Of a DNA stretch of 64,000 bases, positions 10,037 through 19,631 are shown piece after piece. The stretch is taken from NCBI RefSeq assembly GCF_016592555.1, contig NZ_AP014546.1, positions 1,240,001 through 1,304,000 of the forward strand, given 5' to 3'. How positions within the stretch are numbered: position 1 is the first letter of the stretch; every line of letters starts with the position of its first letter. This DNA comes from Neptunomonas japonica JAMM 1380 (lineage in GTDB: Bacteria; Pseudomonadota; Gammaproteobacteria; Pseudomonadales; Balneatricaceae). The notes beneath the pieces are model-generated. The model saw only the letters and a program-made list of their open reading frames with translations. It had not been told where the DNA came from and made no database searches. The position numbers and the translations under genes were made by a program.

Positions 10037-13000
10037 ACTTCTTGATCCGGTCACGCTTCCGATAAAGGGACAGTGCTTAATTGAAGCCAGTGCAGGCACG
10101 GGTAAAACCTACACATTGGCGGCCTTGTATCTACGTTTGCTGTTAGGGCTTGGTTCTGGGGCGAAGAATAACGAGGAAGAGGGTAGTGACGAAGGTGCAC
10201 AGGTGCCTTTAGGTGTCGAGCAGATTCTGGTGGTGACCTTTACAGAAGCCGCCACCCAAGAGTTGCGAGATAGAATTAGGCAGCGTATTCGCGAAGCACG
10301 TAAAGCTTTTATAAGTGGCCATACGAGCGACCCTCTGTTATCCCGGCTGTTGGAACAAACATCGCAACACCAAGATAAGGCTCGGTTGTTGGAGCTAGCT
10401 GCCGCTGAAATGGATCAAGCGGCTATTTTTACTATTCATGGCTTTTGCCAACGAATGCTAAAACAACATGCTTTTGAGAGCGGCGCTCTCTTTAATCAAG
10501 AACTAACGACTGATGATGCCCCACTTATTCGCCAAGCGCTTCTTGATTATTGGCGGGATACCTTTTACCGGGCGCCTGATGAGCTGGCAGCACAGATGCT
10601 ACAGCAGTTTAAAACTCCGGATCTATTATTACCGGCTATTCGTAGCTTTTTAGCCATTCATGAGCTTGTACAGCAGCCTGATTATAGCCAATTTGATCTT
10701 AAAGAAGGTTGGTTGGCTGAAAAACAGGCTTTATCTACATTTAAACAGGACTGGCTAGAGTCAGTCTCAGATATTACGACTTTAATTGATGCTTCTGGTG
10801 TTAATAAGCGCCGTTATAGTAAGCGCAATTTGCCTAATTGGCTGGAAGCTGTTTCTGCGTATGCACAAGGGGAAACGCCACATGCACCTTGGGATAAACT
10901 GAACTATTTTCGTGATTCAGTCATTGCTGAGGATTGCCCTAAAGGCTCACCCCCTAGCCATCCTATCTTTCAGCAAGTAGATGATTTATTTGATTTACGT
11001 GTGCCTGTAAAAGCTGTCGTTGTTTCACAAGCCATTGGTGAGGTGAAGCAGCGTTTACAGGCCGAAAAAGCGCGCCATCAGTTATTGGCATTTGATGACC
11101 TTCTGACGCAATTAGCTTATGCATTGCGTAAAGAGGACGGAGAGCGTTTAGCCGATGCTATTCGCAAACAGTATCCAATCGCTATGATTGATGAGTTTCA
11201 GGATACTGACCCGTTACAGTATGCGATTTTTAATCAAATTTATCCGGCAGCACCTTCTGCTTTGCTGATGATTGGTGATCCTAAGCAATCCATTTATGCA
11301 TTTCGTGGCGCTGATATTTTCACCTACATGCAAGCCCGTAAACAGGTTACTGCGCACTATACATTGGATACCAATTGGCGTTCGTCTACCACTATGGTTG
11401 CGGCAGTTAATGCTTTATTTTCATATGTAGAGTCCCCCTTTATCTATGATCGAGATATTCCGTTTTATGCGGCCAAAGCATCAGCTCATGCTGATAAAAG
11501 CCCCTTTACGTGTAATGGGAAGGTTCAATCTTCACTGAATTTTTGGCTGGCTGAGGAGACGCTAAGTGTTGCTGATTACCTGACTCAATATGCTTTGGGT
11601 TGTGCTCAGCATATAGAGTCTGTTTTAACTTCTGGCCTTTATCAGATAGGTCGTCGTGCTGTTCAACCTGCGGATATTGCGGTGTTAGTTCGTGACCGCA
11701 AAGAAGCGAAAGAGGTCCAGCAAGCGTTACGTAATTGTGGTGTTGACTCTGTGTTTTTGTCGAGCCGTGAAAGTGTATTTAGTACTGTTGAGGCTCGAGA
11801 ATTCTTTTATATTTTACAGGCTATTACTGAGCCCACAGACGAGCGCATGATGCGAACCGCACTGGCAACAGGGTTGTTTCATCTGGATATGTCTGAATTA
11901 GATGATTTATGCCAAAGCGAATTGGAGTGGGAAGCGCTGGTGGAAGAATTTCAGCAGTATCGCGAGCATTGGTTACGTCTAGGTGTTTTGCCAATGTTGC
12001 ATAACTTGCTGACAACCAGAGGTTTATCATATCGCGTACTAGTATCTAATGACGGGGAGCGTCGCTTAACGGATCTGTTGCACTTAGGGGAGTTGCTTCA
12101 GAAAGCGAGCCAAGAAGTGGAAGGCTTGATGGGTGTTATTCGCTGGTTTGCCGAGCATTTAGCGAGCCCTAATCAAAATTCTGATGAGCAGCAGTTGCAC
12201 TTAGAAAGTGATCGTTCTCGTGTGACGATTATCACTATCCATAAATCTAAAGGCCTAGAATACGAATTAGTATATTTGCCGTTTATTTGTCGGTACCGAG
12301 AAAGTAGCTCTTCACTGTTTCATGATGATGAAGGACGAGCTGTATTGAGTTTAGCACCTGATGATGAGATAGAAGCACAGGTTGAAAAAGAGCGTTTAGC
12401 TGAAGATTTGCGCTTGCTTTATGTGGCTATAACGCGTGCAGTACATGCGTGTTATTTGGGTGTGAGTGATATTCGTTACCGTAATAGTAAGAAAGGCAAA
12501 ACAGTGAACAGTGCGTTGGGGTATCTGTTAATGGGGCAGGAGCCTGATATTATTGCGGCTGTTGATCTTTTTTCTGCCAGTTATCCTGCGCTTAATGTAC
12601 AGCCTGTACCAACTTCTGCTCCAGATCAAAATACGCAGGATATGTTTGCAGAACCAAAACTTGAGTTACAGGTATTAACTACTAGAGAGTTCTCCGGGGA
12701 TATTCAGCGAGATTGGCGTGTGACTAGCTATTCGGCACTGAGCCGGTTTCATACACAAGAGCCTGTTACTGAAGTGATTCTGGATCTTGAAGTATTGGAA
12801 GAGCAAGACCTTGTGGAAGATGATTTAACGGGTGTCTTCAATATTTTTACATTTCATCGTGGTGCAGTAGCCGGTACTTTTTTACATACATTATTTGAAG
12901 AGATTGATTTTGCGAACGTTACGGCGCAGCAACTTGATGAGGTATTAGAGAAGCATTTGTTGCTGAGTGGTTTTGAGCCAGAATGGCAACCCGTTTTATC

Positions 13001-13559
13001 TGAGTTTGTATTAAAAACCTTGCAAGTTCCACTGCTTCAGGCAGGTTGTTGTCTGAAAGATATTGCGTTACATGACCGTTTAGTCGAGATGGAATTTGTA
13101 TTGCCCTTTGCTGGGATAAATGCGGCTTCATTGAATCAATTGTTGCGCCAGTATGACCCTTTGGCAATGCGTGCCGGAGAGCTACAGTTTGATCAGTTGC
13201 AGGGCATGTTGAAAGGCTATGTCGATTTGACTATGCGCTACGCTGGCCGCTATTACATTGTTGATTATAAGTCTAACCATCTGGGGTATAGCGCAGCTGA
13301 TTATAATCAAACGGCAATGGAGCAGGCGATGATTGGGCATCGTTATGATTTTCAGTATGTTCTTTATACATTGGCGTTGCACCGTTTGTTGAGAAGCCGC
13401 TTAGTAGATTACAACTACGAAACTGACGTCGGTGGAGTGTACTATCTGTTTATTCGCGGAATGAACTTATCTGATGCTGAACAAGGTGTGTTTTATACTA
13501 AGCCAGATTTTGCATTGATTGATGCCTTGGACAAATTGTTTGAAGAGGGCTGTGTATGA
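10026..13559 (+). CDS. recB: Exodeoxyribonuclease V subunit beta (RecB)
   Basis: The 1177-residue UvrD-like 3'-5' helicase and nuclease subunit of RecBCD. Walker A is EASAGTGKTYTLA at about 20-32, motif II is DEFQDTDPLQ near 390, and motif VI includes LRLLYVAITRA near 800. The C-terminal nuclease domain holds YIVDYKSNHLG near 1077-1087; its Asp and Lys match the metal-binding D1080 and K1082 of the E. coli enzyme. All catalytic motifs seen are intact. The stop overlaps the recD start by four bases (ATGA). Confidence 0.95.
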   Translation: MTIKLLDPVTLPIKGQCLIEASAGTGKTYTLAALYLRLLLGLGSGAKNNEEEGSDEGAQVPLGVEQILVVTFTEAATQELRDRIRQRIREARKAFISGHTSDPLLSRLLEQTSQHQDKARLLELAAAEMDQAAIFTIHGFCQRMLKQHAFESGALFNQELTTDDAPLIRQALLDYWRDTFYRAPDELAAQMLQQFKTPDLLLPAIRSFLAIHELVQQPDYSQFDLKEGWLAEKQALSTFKQDWLESVSDITTLIDASGVNKRRYSKRNLPNWLEAVSAYAQGETPHAPWDKLNYFRDSVIAEDCPKGSPPSHPIFQQVDDLFDLRVPVKAVVVSQAIGEVKQRLQAEKARHQLLAFDDLLTQLAYALRKEDGERLADAIRKQYPIAMIDEFQDTDPLQYAIFNQIYPAAPSALLMIGDPKQSIYAFRGADIFTYMQARKQVTAHYTLDTNWRSSTTMVAAVNALFSYVESPFIYDRDIPFYAAKASAHADKSPFTCNGKVQSSLNFWLAEETLSVADYLTQYALGCAQHIESVLTSGLYQIGRRAVQPADIAVLVRDRKEAKEVQQALRNCGVDSVFLSSRESVFSTVEAREFFYILQAITEPTDERMMRTALATGLFHLDMSELDDLCQSELEWEALVEEFQQYREHWLRLGVLPMLHNLLTTRGLSYRVLVSNDGERRLTDLLHLGELLQKASQEVEGLMGVIRWFAEHLASPNQNSDEQQLHLESDRSRVTIITIHKSKGLEYELVYLPFICRYRESSSSLFHDDEGRAVLSLAPDDEIEAQVEKERLAEDLRLLYVAITRAVHACYLGVSDIRYRNSKKGKTVNSALGYLLMGQEPDIIAAVDLFSASYPALNVQPVPTSAPDQNTQDMFAEPKLELQVLTTREFSGDIQRDWRVTSYSALSRFHTQEPVTEVILDLEVLEEQDLVEDDLTGVFNIFTFHRGAVAGTFLHTLFEEIDFANVTAQQLDEVLEKHLLLSGFEPEWQPVLSEFVLKTLQVPLLQAGCCLKDIALHDRLVEMEFVLPFAGINAASLNQLLRQYDPLAMRAGELQFDQLQGMLKGYVDLTMRYAGRYYIVDYKSNHLGYSAADYNQTAMEQAMIGHRYDFQYVLYTLALHRLLRSRLVDYNYETDVGGVYYLFIRGMNLSDAEQGVFYTKPDFALIDALDKLFEEGCV

Positions 13560-15403
13560 AGTTGCTTGATGATTTGCATACACAGGGCTTTCTAAGGCCT
13601 CTTGATCTTCACTTTGCACGCTGGCTTATTCAGCAACAACCTAAAGCTCCTGAAGCGCTGATATTACTTGCAGCCTTGGCTAGCCAGCAGTTAGGAGAGG
13701 GGCATGTATGTATTCACTTGGCTAAATTAGAGCTTATCTGGTCGGCTTGGCCTAGCTCACTTCGTGACCAGGCGAGCTTGCTTGTCTCTTCACAGCCAGC
13801 TGATACCCTCTTAGACCACGATATTTTGGGAGATGGTGGGCAGTTAACACCGTTGGTCTTAGATAAAGAGCGTTTATATCTTTATCGGTATTGGCAATAT
13901 GAATGCCAGGTAGCAAGAAGCTTGTTAGCCAGAACTAGCTCTGTTGAGCTTGATACTGCTTTTCTAAAAGAAAAGCTGGATGGCTTATTTGGAGAAGGTG
14001 AGATTGCTAATAGTGAGCTTGATGTTTCTCCTGATGGGCAACGGGTAGCAGCTGCTATCGCTGTATTGCAATCAATGGCTATTATCAGTGGAGGGCCAGG
14101 AACCGGTAAGACCACTACGATTACAAGAATGCTGGCCATTTACTTACAAATTCAGAAGCAGCAGAGCCCAGAGGTAACCCCTGTTATTTGTTTGGCGGCG
14201 CCCACTGGAAAGGCCGCTGCACGTCTCTCCGAATCTATTAGTATGGCTCGAGACTCTCTTGCGGTAAGTGATGATATTAAACAGATGATTCCTGATCAAG
14301 GAACAACGCTGCATCGTTTATTGGGCGCTCGGCCTGGACAAGCTTCTTTTAAATATAATGCAGATAATCCGCTGCACCTTGATTTACTGGTAGTCGATGA
14401 AGCATCCATGATCGACCTGCCGCTTATGGCAAACTTATTATTGGCGCTTCCTGAGCAGGCTAGGCTCATTTTAATCGGGGATAAAGAGCAGCTAGCCTCG
14501 GTTGAGGCAGGAAGTGTCTTAGGGGACGTATGCTCTGTTCCTGAAGAGGTGGCAAACACTGAGGCAATGGCAGCGCTTTTGTATGAAACATGCCAAGTGC
14601 CACTATTGAAAACTAACAGCGTTCAACCATTTTCTGATTCGGTTGCTTTTTTGAAACACAGTTACCGGTTCTCTCAAGATAGCGGTATTGGTGCACTTGC
14701 TAGGGCCGTGAATGCTGGCGATGCCAAACAGCTGAAATCTGTATTAGCGTCAGGTTATGCTGATTTGCAGCGCATCACTGCTACTGCTGGTAATGAGCAG
14801 CTGATTCAACATATGTTGGAAAAGTATCGGGAGTACCTGAGTATTCTCAATAGCGGCGCAGAGCCGGCTGAAGTAATAAAACAGTTTTCGGTTTTTCGTG
14901 TGTTATGTGGTTTGCGTAAAGGGGTTTTTGGTGTTGAGGCTCTGAACACAGCTTTTGAAAAAGAAGCACAAAACCGTGGTCTTATCCAGATGAAAGGGCG
15001 TTGGTATTCTGGGAGGCCTGTTATGATCACTCGCAATGACCGTGCTTTGCGTTTGTATAATGGTGATATCGGTATTGCTTTGGAGGATGTTGAGACTCGC
15101 CAACTAAAAGTGTGGTTTGAGCAGGGAGGGGAGTTGGTTTCCTACTCAACAAGCCGTCTGCCTCAGCATGAGACTGTTTTTGCGATGACCGTACATAAAA
15201 GCCAAGGATCAGAGTTTGATGATGTTACGCTTGTATTGGCAGAAGAAGCCAAGGTAATCAGTCGTGAGCTTGTCTATACCGGCATTACTCGCGCAAAAAA
15301 GCATTGTGCACTTTATGGCTCGTTAAAAACGATAACAGCTTCGATTGAGAAGCCAACTGTTAGAATGAGTGGACTTGCCGCAAGAATATGGGGTACCCAG
15401 TAG
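13556..15403 (+). CDS. recD: Exodeoxyribonuclease V subunit alpha (RecD)
   Basis: The 615-residue 5'-3' superfamily 1B helicase subunit of RecBCD, also required for nuclease activity and for blocking RecA loading before Chi. Walker A is SGGPGTGKTTTITRM near residue 180, motif II is VVDEASMIDLPLM near 280, and the C-terminal UvrD-like motif is TVHKSQGSEFDDV with YTGITRAKK. It overlaps recB by four bases, which implies coupled translation and one recCBD transcript. Confidence 0.95.
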   Translation: MKLLDDLHTQGFLRPLDLHFARWLIQQQPKAPEALILLAALASQQLGEGHVCIHLAKLELIWSAWPSSLRDQASLLVSSQPADTLLDHDILGDGGQLTPLVLDKERLYLYRYWQYECQVARSLLARTSSVELDTAFLKEKLDGLFGEGEIANSELDVSPDGQRVAAAIAVLQSMAIISGGPGTGKTTTITRMLAIYLQIQKQQSPEVTPVICLAAPTGKAAARLSESISMARDSLAVSDDIKQMIPDQGTTLHRLLGARPGQASFKYNADNPLHLDLLVVDEASMIDLPLMANLLLALPEQARLILIGDKEQLASVEAGSVLGDVCSVPEEVANTEAMAALLYETCQVPLLKTNSVQPFSDSVAFLKHSYRFSQDSGIGALARAVNAGDAKQLKSVLASGYADLQRITATAGNEQLIQHMLEKYREYLSILNSGAEPAEVIKQFSVFRVLCGLRKGVFGVEALNTAFEKEAQNRGLIQMKGRWYSGRPVMITRNDRALRLYNGDIGIALEDVETRQLKVWFEQGGELVSYSTSRLPQHETVFAMTVHKSQGSEFDDVTLVLAEEAKVISRELVYTGITRAKKHCALYGSLKTITASIEKPTVRMSGLAARIWGTQ

Positions 15404-15417
15404 CTAGGAGATACCCC
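15390..15417. terminator. Weak hairpin at the recD end
   Basis: GGGGTA at 15390-15395 pairs with TACCCC at 15412-15417 across the recD stop codon. There is no clean T tract on either strand, so termination is uncertain. It lies between recD and the facing small-peptide gene. Confidence 0.3.
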
Positions 15418-15441
15418 GTTATTATGTAGAATGTAGAGGAC

Positions 15442-15594
15442 TTAACGGTGGCGCTTATGTCGAGTATCTAGGGGCCGATTATAATCCGATTTTATTTTAA
15501 TCGGACGCATTTCATTGTTTTGCTTGGATGCTAGTAATATTTTTCCTGCATACACAGCGACAATAGCTACAGCAAGTGTGGTTAAAATAATCAT
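15442..15594 (-). CDS. 50-residue single-helix membrane peptide
   Basis: A short gene with ATG at 15594 and a perfectly placed GAGGAG site. The N-terminus (MIILTTLAVAIVAVYAGKIL) is one transmembrane helix. The remaining 28 residues are polar and strongly basic, ending DTRHKRHR, so they should lie in the cytoplasm. It starts 42 bp after the glutaredoxin stop on the same strand, which suggests cotranscription. I do not recognise the family. The strong ribosome-binding site and the membrane-plus-basic-tail design argue for a real small protein. Confidence 0.6.
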   Translation of the reverse strand: MIILTTLAVAIVAVYAGKILLASKQNNEMRPIKIKSDYNRPLDTRHKRHR

Positions 15595-15636
15595 AAAGCT
15601 CCTCACATTTGTCAATTACTAGTATTACTTTAGACT

Positions 15637-15879
15637 TTAAAGGCCTAATTCGGCAACTTTATTTGAAAATTCAGTGTAACCGCCAACATGCTCTTGACCA
15701 ATAAAAATCTGCGGTACAGTAACAACTGGTTTACCAATAGTTTTTTCAAGATCTGCTTGGCTGATGTTTTCCTTATGTATATCTAGGTACTTAAAGTCTA
15801 AATCTTTTATCTCACATAGCTGTTTTGCTCTTGTGCAAAACCCACATCCTTCTTTTCCAAAAATAGTAACACGTTCCAT
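15637..15879 (-). CDS. Glutaredoxin, GrxA type
   Basis: 80 residues, thioredoxin fold. The active site is CGFC (residues 11-14) instead of the usual CPYC. The cis-Pro region VTVPQIFIGQEHVGGYTEF closely follows E. coli GrxA, including the GGYT glutathione-binding loop. It reduces protein disulfides and mixed disulfides using glutathione. The start at 15879 gives the standard N-terminus MERVTIFGKEGC; the longer frame adds an 18-residue leader not seen in the family. The small basic membrane peptide follows downstream. Confidence 0.9.
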   Translation of the reverse strand: MERVTIFGKEGCGFCTRAKQLCEIKDLDFKYLDIHKENISQADLEKTIGKPVVTVPQIFIGQEHVGGYTEFSNKVAELGL

Positions 15880-16429
15880 AGGATTGCCCTGTTGTTTAAT
15901 ATTAATTAGGTAATGAAACACCCGTTCCGGCATGTTCTCAAATGGTATATAGCTATGCCATAGATAAGAAAAATTAATCAGCAGCTATCGTCACGGTTTG
16001 CTCCACAAAAACGGTGGATAACGCTGTAGACATCCTCTTTGTGATTTAGTTTAGCCGCTATATACCTTAATTCGGGTGCTTTGATTAAAAATCAAACAAT
16101 GTTAATAAGTTAACAGTTATCAATGGTTGCCTATATTGTTTGTGATGGCGCTACGTATACTACGAATTGACCAGTACTCTAGGCCTAATTCTTCAAGACT
16201 TTTTACAAAGAATCCGTATAATTCGCGCCAATATGCCCCATGTGAATGGCAAATTGTCACATTCATATGTTTTTAGTCAGCACGAAAATGCTGGGGGCAG
16301 GCATCCAGTTGTTGACGAAACCAAAAGTTTCGTTGCAGTGTGGCTTCAGAGTGATTTACTTATGAGAGTCAGTACTATTGGGTGTGATTTTCAGATCCCA
16401 TATTTATATTTGAAATGGTGAAGATCAAA
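15880..16429. other. Long intergenic region upstream of mqo
   Basis: About 550 bp divergent between the glutaredoxin gene and mqo. An 84-codon frame inside it (16167-16421) has no binding site and a composition unlike a protein, so I treat the stretch as non-coding. It contains a TATAAT at 16217-16222 that could be a -10 element, but no good -35 at the right distance, and a 7-bp inverted repeat listed separately. I see no RNA gene in it. Confidence 0.5.
16315..16333. promoter_or_regulatory. Inverted repeat upstream of mqo
   Basis: ACGAAAC at 16315-16321 and GTTTCGT at 16327-16333 form a perfect 7-bp inverted repeat with a 5-base spacer, about 100 bp before the mqo start. It could be a regulator operator or an mRNA leader hairpin. 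No regulator is assigned. Confidence 0.3.
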
Positions 16430-17911
16430 ATGATAGCAAAATCGGCAGATGTACTGTTAGTTGGCGCAGGTGCAATGAGCACTACCCTAGGTATGCTCTT
16501 GAAACAACTCGACCCTAACATAAATATCGTGATGGTAGAGCGTTTGGGCCATGTTGCTCATGAGAGTACAGATGGATGGAATAATGCTGGCACAGGGCAT
16601 GCAGCCTATTGTGAGCTGAACTATACCCCTAAAAAAGATGATGGCAGTATTGATACTAGCAAAGCTTTTGCCATCAATTCAGCGTTTGAAGTCAGCCTAC
16701 AGTTTTGGTCTTACTTAGTTAAGCAAGGTGCGTTACCAAAACCGGAAAACTTTATTCATGCAACACCTCATCAAAGCTTTGTTTGGGGTGAGGATAACGT
16801 TGAGTTCTTGCGTAAACGATATGAAGCTCTTAGTCAGTCAGCCCAGTTTTGCGATATGGAATACAGTGAAGATCCTCATGTTTTACGTGAGTGGATGCCA
16901 CTGATTATTGAAAATCGTGATCCTATGGAGCCTGTTGCTGGTACACGTGTACGTTATGGTGCAGATGTAGATTTTGGCTCTTTAGCACGTAATATGACGA
17001 CTCATCTTGAGCAGCAAGATAATTTTGAGCTACTGCTGAGTAATTCGGTCACAGATCTTGAGCAGCAAGAAGATGGTCAGTGGCAGGTAGAGCTCAAAAA
17101 CTCAAAAACAGGTGCTGAAAGAACAATTACATCACGCTTTGTCTTTTTAGGTGCCGGTGGTGGTGCATTACCTTTATTGCAATTGTCAGGTATTGCTGAA
17201 GGTGATGGCTATGGCGGGTTCCCCGTTAGTGGCCAATGGTTAGTGTGTAAGAAGCCTGAAATTGTTGATAAGCATTTAGCAAAAGTTTACGGTTTAGCGC
17301 CGATCGGTGCGCCACCGATGTCTGTTCCGCACTTGGATACGCGCATTATTAGTGGGCAAAAAGCATTGCTGTTCGGACCTTTCGCTGGCTTTACCACAAA
17401 ATTCCTAAAGCAAGGGTCTATGCTTGACCTACCTAAAAGCCTACGTATTAATAACTTAGTATCAATGTTGTCTGTTGGTAAGAACAACATGGATCTAACA
17501 CGCTATCTGATTAGCGAAGCGATGCAGTCACATGAAGAGCGTGTTGACTCTCTTCGTAACTTCTATCCTGAGGCTAAAAATGATGATTGGGAGTTGGCTG
17601 AAGCGGGTCAACGCGTTCAGATCATCAAAAAAGATGAAGAAAAAGGTGGAAAGCTAGAGTTTGGTACTGAAGTCATTGCCTCGGCTGATCATACTTTGGC
17701 TGCTTTACTTGGTGCCTCTCCTGGCGCGTCAACAGCGGTGAATACTATGATCGACATTGTCGGGCGTTGTTTCCCTGAGCGTATGGCAACTCCTGAGTGG
17801 CAAAGTAAAATGAAGGAGATGGTTCCTTCTTATGGTGAGTCTTTACCAGATAATCCTGAGTTATTGAAAACTGTGCGTCAATATACACTTTCAACGTTGG
17901 AACTGGATTAG
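16430..17911 (+). CDS. mqo: Malate:quinone oxidoreductase
   Basis: FAD-dependent peripheral membrane enzyme that oxidises malate to oxaloacetate and passes electrons to quinone, bypassing NAD-linked malate dehydrogenase. The N-terminal FAD-binding glycine motif is VLLVGAGAMSTTLGMLL, followed by the family signatures DGWNNAGTGHAAYCELNYT and, near the C-terminus, LGASPGASTAVNTM. At 493 residues it is full length. I prefer the ATG at 16430 because GGTGA lies just before it; an ATG five codons upstream (16415) has no binding site. A strong terminator follows. Confidence 0.95.
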   Translation: MIAKSADVLLVGAGAMSTTLGMLLKQLDPNINIVMVERLGHVAHESTDGWNNAGTGHAAYCELNYTPKKDDGSIDTSKAFAINSAFEVSLQFWSYLVKQGALPKPENFIHATPHQSFVWGEDNVEFLRKRYEALSQSAQFCDMEYSEDPHVLREWMPLIIENRDPMEPVAGTRVRYGADVDFGSLARNMTTHLEQQDNFELLLSNSVTDLEQQEDGQWQVELKNSKTGAERTITSRFVFLGAGGGALPLLQLSGIAEGDGYGGFPVSGQWLVCKKPEIVDKHLAKVYGLAPIGAPPMSVPHLDTRIISGQKALLFGPFAGFTTKFLKQGSMLDLPKSLRINNLVSMLSVGKNNMDLTRYLISEAMQSHEERVDSLRNFYPEAKNDDWELAEAGQRVQIIKKDEEKGGKLEFGTEVIASADHTLAALLGASPGASTAVNTMIDIVGRCFPERMATPEWQSKMKEMVPSYGESLPDNPELLKTVRQYTLSTLELD

Positions 17912-17943
17912 TAGCTTCGCTCGATCACTAAGCAATAGTTATA

Positions 17944-17969
17944 AAAAAGCCGACAATTGTCGGCTTTTT
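17944..17969. terminator. Bidirectional intrinsic terminator
   Basis: A perfect palindrome, AAAAAGCCGAC-AATT-GTCGGCTTTTT. It has an A tract on one side and a T tract on the other, so it can end both mqo (plus strand) and the SH3-domain gene (minus strand). Confidence 0.92.
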
Positions 17970-17988
17970 ATTTGCTCGTTGACGCGGC

Positions 17989-18564
17989 TTACTTATAGCC
18001 AGTCGTCACGGCGTTTTTCTTTTTAGGTAGATAAGGTACCAGTAAACCTAGTAAGACACCTCCTAATGCAACTAAGCCTCCATAAGTGAACCAACGCATA
18101 AGGTTGCTCTCATCCATATTGTCTATCTGGCGATTCAGGTCTTTGATTTCGGTATTTAGTTTAGTCAGTTGGTCTGAGTAAGTACCGTTTTCAGTTTTGA
18201 ATGTATCTAATTCTCCTCTGAGGGTTTGGATTTCAGAGGATTGTTGTTTAACGAGTACTTGGCTTGTTTCTAGTGCTGTTTCAAGTTTAGGTACTCTAAT
18301 CTGGATACTATCACCGTTATCCACATTGTTTGCATCTACCCAGCCTGTTTTCCCTGAAGCGGTGCGGATTTGAATAAATTTCCCATCACTACTCTTTCTG
18401 AGTATGTTTATCGGTGATCCACTACGAACACGCCCGGAAATTTTGTATTGATTGCTCGGTCCACCATGAACAAAAACAAAAACATTGTCGGCGATATGGC
18501 CTTTTTCTGCATGAACGGGGAGGGATGCTGAGATGATTGCAGCAGCAAGTATATATTTCTTCAT
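17989..18564 (-). CDS. SH3-domain protein, YgiM/TIGR04211 family
   Basis: 191 residues. Signal peptide at 1-19 (cleavage after VHA). A bacterial SH3 domain at about 25-95 contains the typical GRVRSGSPINILRK and GKTGWVDANNV. A coiled coil (about 100-155) and a single C-terminal transmembrane helix (about 160-182) with a short basic tail (PKKKNA) follow. This is the architecture of E. coli YgiM. It should sit in the inner membrane with the SH3 domain in the periplasm, possibly near peptidoglycan. The molecular function is not established. Confidence 0.88.
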   Translation of the reverse strand: MKKYILAAAIISASLPVHAEKGHIADNVFVFVHGGPSNQYKISGRVRSGSPINILRKSSDGKFIQIRTASGKTGWVDANNVDNGDSIQIRVPKLETALETSQVLVKQQSSEIQTLRGELDTFKTENGTYSDQLTKLNTEIKDLNRQIDNMDESNLMRWFTYGGLVALGGVLLGLLVPYLPKKKNAVTTGYK

Positions 18565-18754
18565 TATTCAGAGAGCCTTTGTCTCGGATGAATGTATTGT
18601 ATGAGTATCTCTGAGGAGAGCCTATAGTAAACGATTTTGTATAAAATACGATTGAAAATCTCTACTAAAGTTCCTTTTGATGTAGGTTTTTTTAATCCAT
18701 ACATGGATAATGCCGCTCTGTTTACATAAGACCAATTAGACGAAGGAGTCATAA

Positions 18755-19582
18755 ATGGAAAAATTTCTAGATCCAGAGCTGTTGATTAATATTCAGAATG
18801 AATATGTTCTACCTTGGGGCATTAATATCGTTATGGCGTTGGCCGTATTCATTATCGGGCGGATTGTTATCGGGCTGGTGATGAGGCTTGTAAGAAAGTT
18901 ATTAAACAAGTCCAAAATGGACAATATGCTCATTAACTTTGTGACGTCCATTTTGGGCTCTTTGCTGCTGCTTTTTGTTATTGTTGCATCGCTTGATCAA
19001 CTGGGGGTGAATACTTCTTCTTTGATAGCGATTGTTGGTGCTGCTGGATTGGCCATTGGTTTATCTTTGCAGGATTCTCTGAAGAATTTTGCCGCCGGTG
19101 TTTTGCTGGTGGTGTTTCGCCCGTTTCGTGAAGGTGACTTCGTTGAGGCCGCTGGAGTATCTGGCGTCGTAGAGAGTATTTCGATTTTTAGTACAGTTAT
19201 GCGTACGGGTGATAATCGTGAAGTGATTGTGCCAAACGGCCCTATTTATAGTGGTGTTATTACAAACTATTCAAAACGTGATACACGACGAGTTGATATG
19301 GTTTTTGGGATTGGTTATGAAGCAAACCTTCTGCAAGCTAAGCAGTTGTTGGCAGATATTCTTGCTGAGGACGAGCGTATTTTAGCCGAGCCTAAGAGTG
19401 TGATCGCTGTTTCAGAGCTAGCGGATAGTAGCGTGAACTTTGTAGTGCGTCCTTGGGTAAGAACTGGAGATTATTGGAACGTTCTTTGGGATACCACTGA
19501 AAAGGTAAAATTGCGCTTTGATGAAGCTGGCATCTCGATACCATTCCCGCAAATGGATGTACACGTACATAAGCAGGACTGA
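18755..19582 (+). CDS. Small-conductance mechanosensitive channel, MscS family
   Basis: 275 residues, matching E. coli MscS in length. Three N-terminal helices are followed by the pore helix GAAGLAIGLSLQDSLKNFAAGVLL (conserved AGLAIGLSLQDSL core, about 93-115). The beta domain contains FRPFREGDFVE, and NGPIYSGVITNYSK follows in the cytoplasmic cage. The ATG at 18755 is preceded by AAGGAG. The protein opens under membrane tension and protects against hypo-osmotic shock, which fits a marine host. It is divergent from the SH3 gene. Confidence 0.93.
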   Translation: MEKFLDPELLINIQNEYVLPWGINIVMALAVFIIGRIVIGLVMRLVRKLLNKSKMDNMLINFVTSILGSLLLLFVIVASLDQLGVNTSSLIAIVGAAGLAIGLSLQDSLKNFAAGVLLVVFRPFREGDFVEAAGVSGVVESISIFSTVMRTGDNREVIVPNGPIYSGVITNYSKRDTRRVDMVFGIGYEANLLQAKQLLADILAEDERILAEPKSVIAVSELADSSVNFVVRPWVRTGDYWNVLWDTTEKVKLRFDEAGISIPFPQMDVHVHKQD

Positions 19583-19590
19583 GCGAGTGG

Positions 19591-19618
19591 ACGCTAAATT
19601 CAAGAGTGAGTTTAGCGT
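19591..19618. terminator. Hairpin between convergent mscS and SLC5-STAC genes
   Basis: ACGCTAAA at 19591-19598 pairs with TTTAGCGT at 19611-19618 in the gap between two facing genes. There is no T tract after it on either strand, so it may act only as an RNA-stabilising 3' structure. Confidence 0.4.
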
Positions 19619-19631
19619 GCAGTCATAACAT

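Noticed and set aside
16217..16222. TATAAT as a firm mqo promoter
   Set aside because: No acceptable -35 at 16-18 bp, and the distance to mqo exceeds 200 bp.
16167..16421. 84-codon frame upstream of mqo
   Set aside because: No binding site, atypical composition, and it overlaps the mqo start; treated as leader DNA.
18564..18752. 62-codon minus-strand frame upstream of the SH3 gene
   Set aside because: It fills the divergent promoter region between the SH3 and mscS genes and has no protein-like features.
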